DNA of 64,000 nucleotides from Pseudomonas sp. 7P_10.2_Bac1 (GCF_025465935.1 NZ_JANLNV010000005.1:40970-104969), one strand, 5' to 3'. Positions 8,414-17,728 are shown, counted from the stretch's first letter. Notes: generated by a model from the sequence alone, not told the origin. Numbers and translations: made by a program.

Positions 8414-9510
8414 GGCTTCAACTCCTCATAACGCGCCTTGGCTTCAGCATTCTCAGGCTCGTGGCCGAGGATGGTTTCGTACCAGTACGCAGCCGTCGCC
8501 TTGTCAGGCTCAGCAAAGCATTGGCTGGCCTGATGGAATTTCGGGTCGTACTCATGGGCATAGGCGGTCGCGATTTGCATGTCCCCAGCTTGCGCACGGT
8601 TGGCGTACAGCCGCTGGGCAACACCGCAATGGTTATTGGCCTTGGCGACATTGATGATTTCCAGCAACTCGGCGCTACCCGGCGACTTTTTGATGCAGGT
8701 CTGAACAAAGGTCAGCTCAGGCAACGTGCTCATGCTTTCCAGCGTGCAGGCTTCAGCGCCCGTCGGCAGCGGGGCAGGCGCTGGGGCCGGGCTTGCGGCG
8801 GTGTCGGTTGCCGGGTTCTTGAGCCAGAAAAAGACCCCGGCGACGATGATTGCCAGCAGGGCGATGATCAACGGGATCAGCCAAGCCTTCTTTTTGCCTG
8901 CCGCCGCAGATTTCGGCTCAACCGGGGCGGGCTCAGCACGCACGGGCTCAACCACCGCCGCCACCGGTTCGATCACTGGCTCCGGGGCAGGGACAGGGGC
9001 GGGCTCAGGCTCTGGCTCTGGCTCTGGCGCGGGTTCGGCAACCACCTCCGGCGGTGCTTCCGTTGGCGCAGCAGGCGCAGGCACGCTGCCCACCGCATCA
9101 GCCAGAATGATGCCTTTCCAGACCGGCGGCGCAGCCTTTTCATCGCCTGCGGCTCTGGAAGTCACGTCGCGGCCGGGCAGTACCACGCCATGATCCTTGG
9201 TCCCCGTCGCGGGCTCGTTAAGCACGAAACTGAACGTGGTGTCGACGCTACCCTCCAGCAACGTGTCAACGATTTGCGGGCCGACCAGCACTTCCAGGCT
9301 CTTACCATCGGCGGCCAGCGGGAACTCCGGCACCTGGAACCAGAAGGGGTTGTTGCTCCACTTCTGGCCTTCGTGCAGATAGTGGTCATCGCTGTTGCGC
9401 TGAAGGGTGAACTCCAACTGCTGCTGAGACCCCTTCCAACCTTTGATTACCAGACGGGCGTAGCCGTGGGCGTGTGGCTCTAAAGCGAGCAAATTAACTC
9501 GAATCGGCAT
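8410..9510 (-). CDS. Bitopic membrane protein with Pro/Glu linker, downstream of srfC
   Basis: The 366-residue protein has a cytosolic beta-rich N-terminal domain (1-125), a Glu-Pro/Ala-Pro repeat linker (about 145-200), one membrane segment near 215-237 (WLIPLIIALLAIIVAGVFFW) and a periplasmic Cys-containing helical domain resembling TPR or Sel1 repeats (about 260-366). It lies 3 bases after srfC and overlaps the vWA gene by 4 bases. Its layout mirrors the SrfA-position protein: cytosolic head, single membrane span, EP-rich spacer, periplasmic Cys-rich end, although here the spacer is on the cytosolic side. I do not recognise the head domain. It probably links the SrfB/SrfC cytosolic NTPases to the periplasmic parts. 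Confidence 0.8.
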   Translation of the reverse strand: MPIRVNLLALEPHAHGYARLVIKGWKGSQQQLEFTLQRNSDDHYLHEGQKWSNNPFWFQVPEFPLAADGKSLEVLVGPQIVDTLLEGSVDTTFSFVLNEPATGTKDHGVVLPGRDVTSRAAGDEKAAPPVWKGIILADAVGSVPAPAAPTEAPPEVVAEPAPEPEPEPEPAPVPAPEPVIEPVAAVVEPVRAEPAPVEPKSAAAGKKKAWLIPLIIALLAIIVAGVFFWLKNPATDTAASPAPAPAPLPTGAEACTLESMSTLPELTFVQTCIKKSPGSAELLEIINVAKANNHCGVAQRLYANRAQAGDMQIATAYAHEYDPKFHQASQCFAEPDKATAAYWYETILGHEPENAEAKARYEELKP

Positions 9511-9513
9511 TGC

Positions 9514-12264
9514 TTAAATCGCCTTGTAGGCTTTGAGCACGTGGCCCAGCCGTTCATTTTGTTCAGGGGTTATTTCACTACCCGCGCCATGTCCGGCATT
9601 GGCTTCGGTCATAGCGGCCAGTGCTGACATCCAGTCCGTGAGGAAGGTCATGGCGGGCATGCCCACGTGTTCGGGTAGCGTCGGCAGATAGTGTTCAGGC
9701 TCAGACTCATTCGATGCCTGCTCAAAGGCGGTGTTGACCGGCGCATAGAAACCAAACACCGGGTTGCCATGGCGGGCGCGGCTGGCTGGGCGCTCCGAGA
9801 CCGGCTGGGTGAAATACCCAAACCAGGACACAAAGTCGCGCAGCACGATCTGCACTTCGAGCACTTGGCGTTCGGCCAGTCTTTCGCGGCGCGCGTTGGT
9901 TTCTGAGCACTTGGAGACAGCAGCGCTCAGTTGCTCCAGCACCTGGGCGCGATAGGCCCCCACGATCACTTCTGCGACCACGGCATCCATCAGCTTTTTG
10001 TCGAAGCCCAGCAGCGCCAGCAAGCCGGTGTTGTTACTCAAATGGCGCAAGTGCGAGATCCACATGTTGAACGCAGCACGGGCAAAGCGTTGGGCACTGT
10101 TTTGCGGGCCTTGGGGCTTGGCCAAAGGCGCATCGGCCTTCACGGCCTTGCCGCTGACTGGCTCATCGTCGTAGCCGTCGTCAAACGCCCAACCACTGCT
10201 GACCGGCGCAACGGACGCTGCGTCTGGTTCGACCTCGGCCGGGGCGACGAGCGCCTCGTTGTCGTATTCACCACTCAGGTACAGCTCGCGCACGGCGGCC
10301 ACCGGCAGTTGCAGATGGCTGATGAAATCACCCAGCTTCTGGCCGCGCAGGCGCAGGCCCGAATAGATCATTTGCGCTTGAGCGCGCTTGGCTTCAATGG
10401 CCCCGTCACCGTCGGGCATGTGCCATTCGGACACGCCCTGGGTAGTGAGTGAAGTCAGCAATTCTTCGAGTCGCTCGCGCTGGCGCTGGAGTTTGAAGTC
10501 CAGGCTGGCAACCGCTCTTATGCCCGAAATGAGGCGGGTCATGCCACCGTCCCCGCCCAACACCGCTTGCCAGGCTTGGGCAGGTTGGCTGAAGTGCTGT
10601 TTGACCTGTGGCGCTTCTTCAAACGCACTGCCGATGACATCCAGCACCGGCTGATACTCAGGCAGGATGCCGGTTTCGAAACGGTTGCTGTCGTAGCCCA
10701 CACAGACAAAATCTTCGTGGGGCTTGCGCACCAGGTAGGTGTTGTTGAACGGTGCTCCATCGGCCCAATCATTGAGCCAGTCATGGCGGCCAAAACGCTC
10801 GGTCATCGCAGACTGGATCATCCCGCCCCAACTGTCTGGAAGCAGCCCTGGTGCCATTTTGACCATGGCATTGATCCGCAGATCGAGCATGGTCATGGCC
10901 CAGATCAAACCGCTGCTGCGGGTGGCACGTTCTTTGGGAGTCGCGCCTTGGGTGTTTTCAATCCAGCGGGTCAGGACCGGCCCGATTTCGTTGATTTCAA
11001 TGCCTTTGTTCGAGTTGGTGCACAGCACCAGGGCGTTCATTTCCTGGTTGTCGGTGTAGCGCTCGAACAAGTACGCCACTTTGCCGCGCAAGATCAGTTG
11101 CGACACAGGGTTATCGCCTTCGCTCAAGGAAGGATCACTGATCTTGGAAAAATCGGTCAGCGACATGCGCCCGCGATAGCCGGGAAAGTCGAGCAGGTCG
11201 ACCTCATTCACAATCGGGTCTTTGGGGGTTTCAACCAGCCGAAAGGTCATCTCCGAGGTCAGCGCCGCCAAGTGCGACACCAGCACGTTGCGTGGTGTTT
11301 GCAGTTGCCCGTTGAGCAATGGCCTCACGTCGATCGGATGGTCTTTGGCGGTGCCGAATCGGGCCAGAATATCGACGCTCATGATGCTGTCGCTCTGCAC
11401 TTCACGGCCCTTGTCATCAAGGCGGAACAACGCGTGCAGCGGTGCGAACACAGTCGCTGGCAGCCCCAACTGGTGCAGGCTGCCGGCCAGCGAGGCGTAG
11501 ACGTCTTTGAGCGCTTGTTCGTTGCCCCACAACAGCGAAAACAGCTGCGTGCGTTCTGCTACCGTGAGGCGCGGCGCGAGCTTGAGCACGCGCGGCCAAT
11601 AGCCGTGGTCGAGCAGGCTCACGGCGTTGGCAAAACTGGTTTTGAAGTAGTCCCACAGCGAGACCACATCATCGGCACTGATGCCCGGCAGCACAGGCCC
11701 GTTTTCACGCCCTTCGAAGGGTTTCAATGCGGCCTGGATCACCTCATCGGTAATGCGAAAGGTGACCCGCGACTGATCAAAGTCCTTGAACCAGGAGTTG
11801 CCCAGAATCTTGATCAGGTCGGCTTCGCCCAACAGCTTGAGTTCGACCGGGTAATGATCGTCATCCGAGGGCTTGGCGTGCCGGCTGAAGCGCGTCACCA
11901 GGCCCGTGGCTTCCTTGCCCACGCCGGCAGGGTTGACGTGCTTGAGGAAGTCGACACGACGCCCGCCCATCAGGGTTTCCAGGCGCTCGTTCTGACCAGC
12001 GGCCAGCGACAGGATCAAGTACGACTTGCCCGCTTGCGAGATGCCAAAAAAGCCGAGGGTCATCGGCCGCGTGGCGGCACGCTCATGGTTTGCCGCCTCG
12101 TTACGCACACGATGCAGGTCATAGCTCAGATCATCGGCCTGACCGTCCAGGCTCGGCGCTGTAGGACGGGTTTGCTCAATCCAGTCCAGAGCGTTGGCCG
12201 CACCGGCATGAACGGCTGCCCAGCGAGCAGACAGGGCATTTTGTTCCGGGGTCAGTTCGTTCAT
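9514..12264 (-). CDS. srfC: Putative virulence factor SrfC, dynamin-like P-loop NTPase
   Basis: The 916-residue cytosolic protein fits the SrfC family. A P-loop GISQAGKS lies near residue 75 and a G3-type DFPG motif near 358, inside LLDFPGYRGRMSL. The wide spacing and long helical C-terminus resemble dynamin-like GTPases. The ATG at 12264 overlaps the srfB stop by 4 bases and is preferred to an in-frame ATG 30 bases upstream. srfA, srfB and srfC were first named as SsrB-regulated genes in Salmonella, and similar triplets have been described as toxin-like loci in insect pathogens. Their mechanism is not settled. Here they are joined to an envelope module. Confidence 0.88.
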   Translation of the reverse strand: MNELTPEQNALSARWAAVHAGAANALDWIEQTRPTAPSLDGQADDLSYDLHRVRNEAANHERAATRPMTLGFFGISQAGKSYLILSLAAGQNERLETLMGGRRVDFLKHVNPAGVGKEATGLVTRFSRHAKPSDDDHYPVELKLLGEADLIKILGNSWFKDFDQSRVTFRITDEVIQAALKPFEGRENGPVLPGISADDVVSLWDYFKTSFANAVSLLDHGYWPRVLKLAPRLTVAERTQLFSLLWGNEQALKDVYASLAGSLHQLGLPATVFAPLHALFRLDDKGREVQSDSIMSVDILARFGTAKDHPIDVRPLLNGQLQTPRNVLVSHLAALTSEMTFRLVETPKDPIVNEVDLLDFPGYRGRMSLTDFSKISDPSLSEGDNPVSQLILRGKVAYLFERYTDNQEMNALVLCTNSNKGIEINEIGPVLTRWIENTQGATPKERATRSSGLIWAMTMLDLRINAMVKMAPGLLPDSWGGMIQSAMTERFGRHDWLNDWADGAPFNNTYLVRKPHEDFVCVGYDSNRFETGILPEYQPVLDVIGSAFEEAPQVKQHFSQPAQAWQAVLGGDGGMTRLISGIRAVASLDFKLQRQRERLEELLTSLTTQGVSEWHMPDGDGAIEAKRAQAQMIYSGLRLRGQKLGDFISHLQLPVAAVRELYLSGEYDNEALVAPAEVEPDAASVAPVSSGWAFDDGYDDEPVSGKAVKADAPLAKPQGPQNSAQRFARAAFNMWISHLRHLSNNTGLLALLGFDKKLMDAVVAEVIVGAYRAQVLEQLSAAVSKCSETNARRERLAERQVLEVQIVLRDFVSWFGYFTQPVSERPASRARHGNPVFGFYAPVNTAFEQASNESEPEHYLPTLPEHVGMPAMTFLTDWMSALAAMTEANAGHGAGSEITPEQNERLGHVLKAYKAI

Positions 12265-15200
12265 GAGTGCTTCACTGTTCCGCTGTCGAGCCAATAGGTG
12301 TTGTCCCCCAGACTCGACACCAGCAGGGTGTTGAGTTGCAGGTGTACGTCATTCTTGTCCAGGCGCTCCGCCGTGTTGGAAGTCACGCTGCGCACCTCAA
12401 GCTGGTCACTGACCAGCCCGGCGCTGGCCGTTTCGGAGTTCTTCGCAACCTTGAAGCGCACGCTGGCGACAGCGCCGCTGCCATCACGGGTGCCGGTGGC
12501 CATTTTGCGTTTGCCTTCATCGGTGAAACTCAAGCTGTACAGCGGCGAAGCCGCCCAGCGCTCGACACTCAACTGACGAAAGCCCAAGCGGATGGCCGAA
12601 GGCATGGCCAGGGCCGGTGTTACCGCTTGTTCTTCTTCGCTGTCGCCAGCCAGCTGGATGCAACCGCGTTCGGTGCGGATATCGCGGAACAACACGTCGC
12701 GGTCGCGGATGCTGTTTTCCAGGTCGATGACCCCGATGTGCTTGATGGTCGAGTACGGCACCAGCTTGTCGGCACGGAAGTAGAAGCCGTGAACACTGTG
12801 GTTGGCGCACAACAGGCAGAGCATCGCGCCGACCGCAGCGGTGCTTTTCGGGTCGTCGATCAAGCCGTTTTTGTGGAACGGGTACCAGCCACCCGTGCGG
12901 TAGCTCTGCATCGGTACGATGCGCCCCGGTACCAATGGCAGGTTTTGCCGGATAAACGCCTGCACGCCGGGCAGGCGCGAAGGCCGGCCAGTCAGCAGCA
13001 AGACGTCGCACGGGTAATGTGCAATCACTTCACAGAGCGCACTGAGCGGCTTGCCAATGTTCACGCCGTCATTGAGGAACATGTCGTGAATGGCGCGCAA
13101 GTTGAAGGTGATTTTAGTGTCCAGCAGGTCGAAGACTTCGCCGCCGGTGTCACGGCGCACCGCGCCACTGACGTAGTTCAGCACGCTGAGGTTGATGTCG
13201 CTTTCGGTCAGCAATTGCCGGTAGGTGTAAGTTACAGGCGCAGCCGGTGCCAGCGGGTCGAATTGCTCGTAGGCCCTGAGCAGCGCCAGCCCCAGCGGGG
13301 TCAGCACTTGCAGGTTGAGTTGCTGGCGCAGTACCTCGTTTTGCGTGCTGATGGTTTCGCTGCCGCACAAGCGAGACAGTAACGAGTCCGGCGACTCGAC
13401 CTTGGCCTCGCGAAAGCCTTGCTCCAGGCTCGGCAGCACGACGCGGTGAATCATGTCCAGGAGGATGTCATCGCCCGCGATTTTGAAGCTGTCACGAAAC
13501 AGTTGCTTGGGCACGATGTGCACGTTCATGCCGTGTACAGCACGGACACCCGGATCGATTCGGTACTCGGTAATCACCAGGTCCGTGGTACCGCCACCAA
13601 TATCAATGCTGGCCACGGTAATGCGATCGCGGTCGGCTTTGTCAGGGCGCGCCAGGGTGGCAAAAAACTCTTCCGGGTGACCGGCAAAGTTCTCGGCAAT
13701 TTCGGTGTAGAGGTACACCAGTTGCCCGCACGAGGCCTCATCCCAATCAATGTTGATGAGCGGCAGCGGCGTGGTCGGACGCGTCGTTTGATCGGTATAG
13801 GGATCTTCGTCACTGCTGTGCCAGCCCATGCTTTTCCAGACCAGGCCAATGGCTTGCGACATACGCTTGCCCAGGATGCTGCGTTCAGCCTGTGGCATGC
13901 CGGGCGGCACGGTCAGGGTGATGCTGTTGAGCTGGCGCGGGATACCGGTTTTGCCCTGGCGCGCACGCTGGGCCGGGCTGTTGATCTGTGCCAGCGCCTG
14001 GGTCAAGACCTCGGCCAGCATGAACGTCATCAGCGAGCTGCGCGAATAGAGCGCCTTGAACACCGGCATCTGGTCGTCTTCGGGCAGGCTGTACAGCGCC
14101 TCACCGAGGTTGTTGATCAGGTGCGAAAACGGGGCAGCGGTCGCGGGGGGCTCGTTGTCATTTTTGATGTAGGAATTGTTGAAGCGCCAGCCATGATCGT
14201 AGGCGTTTTCATCCCACAGGTAGCGCTTGGGGCTGGACAGGCCGGTTGAGCCTTCGGTGCCACGGCGCAGACTGGCCAGGCGCCCGGCTTCATTGCCGAC
14301 ACGAGCAATGGTCGGCCATTGAAAGGCATCGTGGCGCCCGCTTTTGCTCGAAAAATGATCTTTGCCAAACGAGGTTTTGGAGAATTCGACACGGCTTTCA
14401 AACGGCTGGTTGTAGACATGCTCCGGGGCCAGCAGGTCGCGTAATTCCAACACGTAGTTATTCTTGAGGCCCATGCGATCCACGCCCTGGTTCTCAATCA
14501 AGATCCCGCAGGTACGGGAGTTGCCGACGTCCAGAATCAGGTCGACCGGTATTGGTTTGGTCTGGCTCTTTGCACCGTTGGCGATCACCGTCAGCTCTGG
14601 CATCACAATCACCGGCTGCGCCGGGTTTGGCCCGACTTGCTCGACCCGCTCAAGCAGGCTCAGCAGGTTGAGGTAATGCGCTTGCGGGTGTTTTTCGTCT
14701 TCCTGGTCTTGCAGCAGGTCACGGTCGACACGGACGCTGGCGTCACGGAACGCCTCCAGCAGCCACTCCTTGACCCACGGCAGATCTTGGAACCAGCGCA
14801 TTTGCGCCAGTTTGGAGGCCACACGGAATGACACCCCGGAACTGACGTCCTCGTCATTGGGCGCCAGATAAGCCATGCCGTTCTTTTTGCCGATCACTCG
14901 CGTGTCGAGAGCCAGTGTCAAGCGGTGCGTGTTGCCATCAATGTCCGGCTCCGCCAGTTTGACGAAGCGCATGCGCGCCCAGTTGCTCGGGCCTTGATCA
15001 AAGGTGTAAGGCGGCATGTAGCGGAAGAACGGCAAAGGCAGCCAAAGCCCGTCCAACAGGGTGAGGCTCTTACTGATCGGCAGCCAGAAGTCCGGCTCGG
15101 CTTTTTGCCGTTTCTCATGGTCAATTTCGTAGAAGTACGACTCGTCGGTATGTACCTGCAAGCGGCACAACACATCGCCATCGATCAACGTAAAGGCGCC

Positions 15201-15308
15201 ATTGGGGGACGTTATCTGGTCCTGACGGAAGGCGAAATCCATGAACTGGATGCCCGTATCACTGACCAGTTTTACGACGTCTTCAAACTGGGTAACTTCT
15301 GGCAACAT
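12261..15308 (-). CDS. srfB: Virulence factor SrfB family, Hsp70/actin-fold ATPase
   Basis: The 1015-residue protein matches SrfB in length and arrangement. An N-terminal region (1-250) precedes an actin/Hsp70-like ATPase core with phosphate-1 motif LILDVGNSRTCGI (near 260), phosphate-2 motif SIDIGGGTTDLVI (near 567) and an adenosine-type motif LLLTGRPSRLPGV (near 775). A beta-rich tail of about 200 residues ends the protein. No signal peptide is present, so it acts in the cytosol. It starts 18 bases after the SrfA-position gene and overlaps srfC by 4 bases. ATP-driven conformational change or assembly is implied by the fold. The client is unknown. Confidence 0.9.
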   Translation of the reverse strand: MLPEVTQFEDVVKLVSDTGIQFMDFAFRQDQITSPNGAFTLIDGDVLCRLQVHTDESYFYEIDHEKRQKAEPDFWLPISKSLTLLDGLWLPLPFFRYMPPYTFDQGPSNWARMRFVKLAEPDIDGNTHRLTLALDTRVIGKKNGMAYLAPNDEDVSSGVSFRVASKLAQMRWFQDLPWVKEWLLEAFRDASVRVDRDLLQDQEDEKHPQAHYLNLLSLLERVEQVGPNPAQPVIVMPELTVIANGAKSQTKPIPVDLILDVGNSRTCGILIENQGVDRMGLKNNYVLELRDLLAPEHVYNQPFESRVEFSKTSFGKDHFSSKSGRHDAFQWPTIARVGNEAGRLASLRRGTEGSTGLSSPKRYLWDENAYDHGWRFNNSYIKNDNEPPATAAPFSHLINNLGEALYSLPEDDQMPVFKALYSRSSLMTFMLAEVLTQALAQINSPAQRARQGKTGIPRQLNSITLTVPPGMPQAERSILGKRMSQAIGLVWKSMGWHSSDEDPYTDQTTRPTTPLPLINIDWDEASCGQLVYLYTEIAENFAGHPEEFFATLARPDKADRDRITVASIDIGGGTTDLVITEYRIDPGVRAVHGMNVHIVPKQLFRDSFKIAGDDILLDMIHRVVLPSLEQGFREAKVESPDSLLSRLCGSETISTQNEVLRQQLNLQVLTPLGLALLRAYEQFDPLAPAAPVTYTYRQLLTESDINLSVLNYVSGAVRRDTGGEVFDLLDTKITFNLRAIHDMFLNDGVNIGKPLSALCEVIAHYPCDVLLLTGRPSRLPGVQAFIRQNLPLVPGRIVPMQSYRTGGWYPFHKNGLIDDPKSTAAVGAMLCLLCANHSVHGFYFRADKLVPYSTIKHIGVIDLENSIRDRDVLFRDIRTERGCIQLAGDSEEEQAVTPALAMPSAIRLGFRQLSVERWAASPLYSLSFTDEGKRKMATGTRDGSGAVASVRFKVAKNSETASAGLVSDQLEVRSVTSNTAERLDKNDVHLQLNTLLVSSLGDNTYWLDSGTVKHS

Positions 15309-15326
15309 GTCGAAATCTTCCCGTTC

Positions 15327-16730
15327 TTATTCGCCCATCTGCCGCATGGAGATGGGGAATTGCTTGTCTTCATAAATTCCGCTGCAGTCAGCAATGCTCT
15401 TGGCACCCTGACGGCAATCAACCTTTGGCATTTCGTAACGGCTGCCGTCGCCGCAGGCCGCCTGGCCCAGGCTGTTGATCGACAGATTGCCGCCGTGCAT
15501 GGCCGCTGTGACCGGGCCTGTGCAACTGACGCCGTCGGGCTTGCGCACCACGACCTGGCCTTGGCCGTCTTTGAACTGGTACTCCAGGCGCAAAGGCTTG
15601 CCGGTGGTTTTGTCCTGAATACCTGCACCGGCGCGGAAGCGACCGTTGAGGAAGTCCGCCTGGCCGTCCACGGCTTCAGGGGGAATGCTCAATGACTGGC
15701 CGGGCACCTCAGGCTTGTCTGAGCCGGAGTCCGGGATCGGCGGCGGGGCCGGCTCGGACACTGGCTCGGGTGCCGGCTCGGGCACTGGCTCGGGGGCCGG
15801 TTCAGGAACTGGCGCAGGTACGGCCGGCTCAGGTAGCGGCTCGGGTGCAGGTGCAGGTGCAGGCGGCGCAGTCGCGTCATCGCCCGAGTTGGGAGTCGAT
15901 ACTGGGACGGTGTCCGAGCCCGTCTTGGGCGGCAGAGTGCCGCCCATGTCAGTGCCCGGACCTGACAGGCCATTACCCAGGCCGAATTTGCCCATGATCG
16001 GCTTGAGCACCTGAGGCACCTCAACCTTTGGCCATTCCCACGCGGAGCCCGACGTATCGGGCAACGAGGCATTCGGCGTGCAAAAGCGCAGCCCGAACAA
16101 CAGCAAGAGCAGTAGCAACAGCAAGGGCAACAACCACCACAACCAGCGCCACCAAGGGCGTTTGACCACTACCGGAGCACGCGGCGGCTCAATCACAGGC
16201 TCGGTAACTGGCGCCAACGGCGCAGCTGCGGGCATCTCGGTGCGCGGGTAGAGGCAATACAACGGGTCTAGAAAACGATCGGCATTGGGGTGCACGAACC
16301 CCCAAAAGGTCAGTACCGGCGTACCGTTGACCAAGTACACAAAGCTTTCATCAGGGAAGGCGATGACGCGCGTGAGCAGCTTGGCGAAGACCGCCTTGTC
16401 ACTGAGGGGCGAACTGGCGCCCTCACTCAGCAGCGTCGTGCTTTGCTCGGCCAAAAAGGCTTTGAAGGTTTCGAGTTGGGCACGGGCAGGTGCGCGCTCT
16501 GCTTCGGTGGCGCTGCCCCAAGGCACGACATCTCCCTGGACATCGCTGTACCAGTCAATGTTGTCCCCCAGCTCATCACTTTGCGGAACGGCCAAGTGCA
16601 CGGCCATGTCAGGATTTTTGCGGCGAATCGCTTCGCGCAGTTGCAGTGCAGCCCGATAGACCGGCTGCCCAGTTTCACCCAAGGCCGTAAAAGCCCCACT
16701 TTTGCCACTGCGTAAAAGTGCGCCGCGCAT
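15327..16730 (-). CDS. SrfA-position bitopic membrane protein, first gene of the operon
   Basis: The 467-residue protein is in the place of srfA, directly before srfB. A cytosolic head (1-165) is followed by a Leu-rich membrane span at about 193-216, a periplasmic linker made of Pro-Glu and Pro-Ala repeats (about 285-335), and a Cys-rich beta domain (340-467). The ATG at 16730 is chosen because GGAG lies 5 bases upstream. An ATG at 16745 is possible but lacks a ribosome site. It leads the eleven-gene operon. The linker is long enough to cross part of the periplasm. Whether it is homologous to enterobacterial SrfA I cannot tell, and the name is positional. Confidence 0.78.
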   Translation of the reverse strand: MRGALLRSGKSGAFTALGETGQPVYRAALQLREAIRRKNPDMAVHLAVPQSDELGDNIDWYSDVQGDVVPWGSATEAERAPARAQLETFKAFLAEQSTTLLSEGASSPLSDKAVFAKLLTRVIAFPDESFVYLVNGTPVLTFWGFVHPNADRFLDPLYCLYPRTEMPAAAPLAPVTEPVIEPPRAPVVVKRPWWRWLWWLLPLLLLLLLLLFGLRFCTPNASLPDTSGSAWEWPKVEVPQVLKPIMGKFGLGNGLSGPGTDMGGTLPPKTGSDTVPVSTPNSGDDATAPPAPAPAPEPLPEPAVPAPVPEPAPEPVPEPAPEPVSEPAPPPIPDSGSDKPEVPGQSLSIPPEAVDGQADFLNGRFRAGAGIQDKTTGKPLRLEYQFKDGQGQVVVRKPDGVSCTGPVTAAMHGGNLSINSLGQAACGDGSRYEMPKVDCRQGAKSIADCSGIYEDKQFPISMRQMGE

Positions 16731-16801
16731 CCTTGCTCCACTCATTAATTCGCGCGGTAAAACCCGGACTGATGCCCGCACCGCCTCCCAGAAATAGAAG
16801 G

Positions 16802-16831
16802 ACAGTAATGTTAAAGCGATATTGGAGTCAA
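16802..16831 (-). promoter_or_regulatory. Weak candidate promoter of srf-type operon
   Basis: On the minus strand TTGACT (16831-16826) is followed after 18 bases by TACTGT (16807-16802), a good -35 and a poor -10 box, about 70 bases before the first gene. It is the only plausible pair I see between the operon and the VOC gene. Confidence 0.3.
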
Positions 16832-16888
16832 ATGGCCATTAGTTAATAGCCCTCCAAACTGTAGGCATAGGGCAGGTTTGGGACGGGG

Positions 16889-17317
16889 CTACCCCTCCAC
16901 AGCCTTGGTTCCCAAATCATCGGCAAAGCGAAGCAGATAGCCGTCGGGGTCGAGCACTAAAAAGTTGCGCTCACCAAACAGCACATCGTTGCTGCGATAC
17001 CAGCGTTCTTCGAGGGGTTTGCGTAGCGTGTGCCCGGCGGCCTGGAGGTTCACGATCAAACCTTGCGCGTCCGGGCATGCGATCGAAAGGTTCATGCCCC
17101 GCCCAAACGGCGGCTCCAACGGCCCTACACGCCAAGCGGACTCTTCATGGTCATCTTGCTCCAGCATCAGTTGGCTGCCATGAAAAGACAGAAAAGCAAA
17201 AAGATGCTCCGGCCGTTGATACTCGACGGTGAAGCCCAGCACATCGCAGTAGAAATGCAAACTGCGCGCAAGATCCGCGACGATCAGTTCAGGCACCAGT
17301 GCGTTCATTACCACCAT
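16889..17317 (-). CDS. VOC-superfamily (glyoxalase/bleomycin-resistance-type) protein
   Basis: The 142-residue single-domain protein has the paired beta-alpha-beta-beta-beta units of the vicinal oxygen chelate fold: LVPELIVADLARSLHFYCDV at the N-terminus and FLVLDPDGYLLRFADDLG at the end. The length fits bleomycin-binding/glyoxalase I relatives that act as dimers. The ATG at 17317 has AAGGA 8 bases upstream. An ATG three codons further in is also possible. It lies between the srf-type operon and ubiK on the same strand. Substrate and metal cannot be read from the sequence, and a drug-binding role is only one option. Confidence 0.85.
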   Translation of the reverse strand: MVVMNALVPELIVADLARSLHFYCDVLGFTVEYQRPEHLFAFLSFHGSQLMLEQDDHEESAWRVGPLEPPFGRGMNLSIACPDAQGLIVNLQAAGHTLRKPLEERWYRSNDVLFGERNFLVLDPDGYLLRFADDLGTKAVEG

Positions 17318-17362
17318 AAAAAACATCCTTGTTCTTATATAAAAACGCACCGCATCCGGGCA

Positions 17363-17623
17363 TTACTCGGTTGGTGGCAACAACCTGGCTTCCAACTCAG
17401 CCACTTTGGCCTCAAGGCTTTCTAGGCGCGCGCGGGTGCGGGCCAGGACCACCATCTGGGTGTCAAACTCATCACGGCTGACCAGGTCCAGTTTGCTGAA
17501 GCCACTTTGCAGCAAGGCTTTGAACTGGCTTTCGATTTCGTTGCGGGGCAACGCGGTGTCGCCGCTGAACAAACGTGAGGCTTGGCCACTCAGGGCATCG
17601 AGAAAATCTTTGGGCGCTAGCAT
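17363..17623 (-). CDS. ubiK: Ubiquinone biosynthesis accessory factor UbiK (YqiC/BMFP family)
   Basis: The 86-residue protein begins MLAPKDFLDALSGQ and ends in a trimeric coiled coil (ARTRARLESLEAKVAELEAR), the YqiC/UbiK pattern. UbiK assists UbiJ in the soluble Ubi complex that makes ubiquinone under air and was earlier described as a membrane-fusogenic protein. Length equals the family norm. GAGG precedes the ATG at 17623 by 9 bases. It is transcribed away from the divergent glnK promoter region. Confidence 0.92.
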   Translation of the reverse strand: MLAPKDFLDALSGQASRLFSGDTALPRNEIESQFKALLQSGFSKLDLVSRDEFDTQMVVLARTRARLESLEAKVAELEARLLPPTE

Positions 17624-17728
17624 GGATAAGGTCCTCAAAACTGATGCCGGCGAGTGTATCACGCAGTGTCGCGAGCTCATTCCCAAGCCCACGACGCACA
17701 TTTTTTGGGCGCACCACCCACTGGCTGC

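Noticed and set aside
10567..12297. A 576-codon open frame antisense to srfC, and similar long antisense frames opposite amtB, prlC, lysA, betT and the TriC-like gene.
   Set aside because: High GC at third codon positions makes antisense frames open. The translations are low-complexity (His/Gln/Arg-rich), and the sense strand encodes well-conserved proteins.
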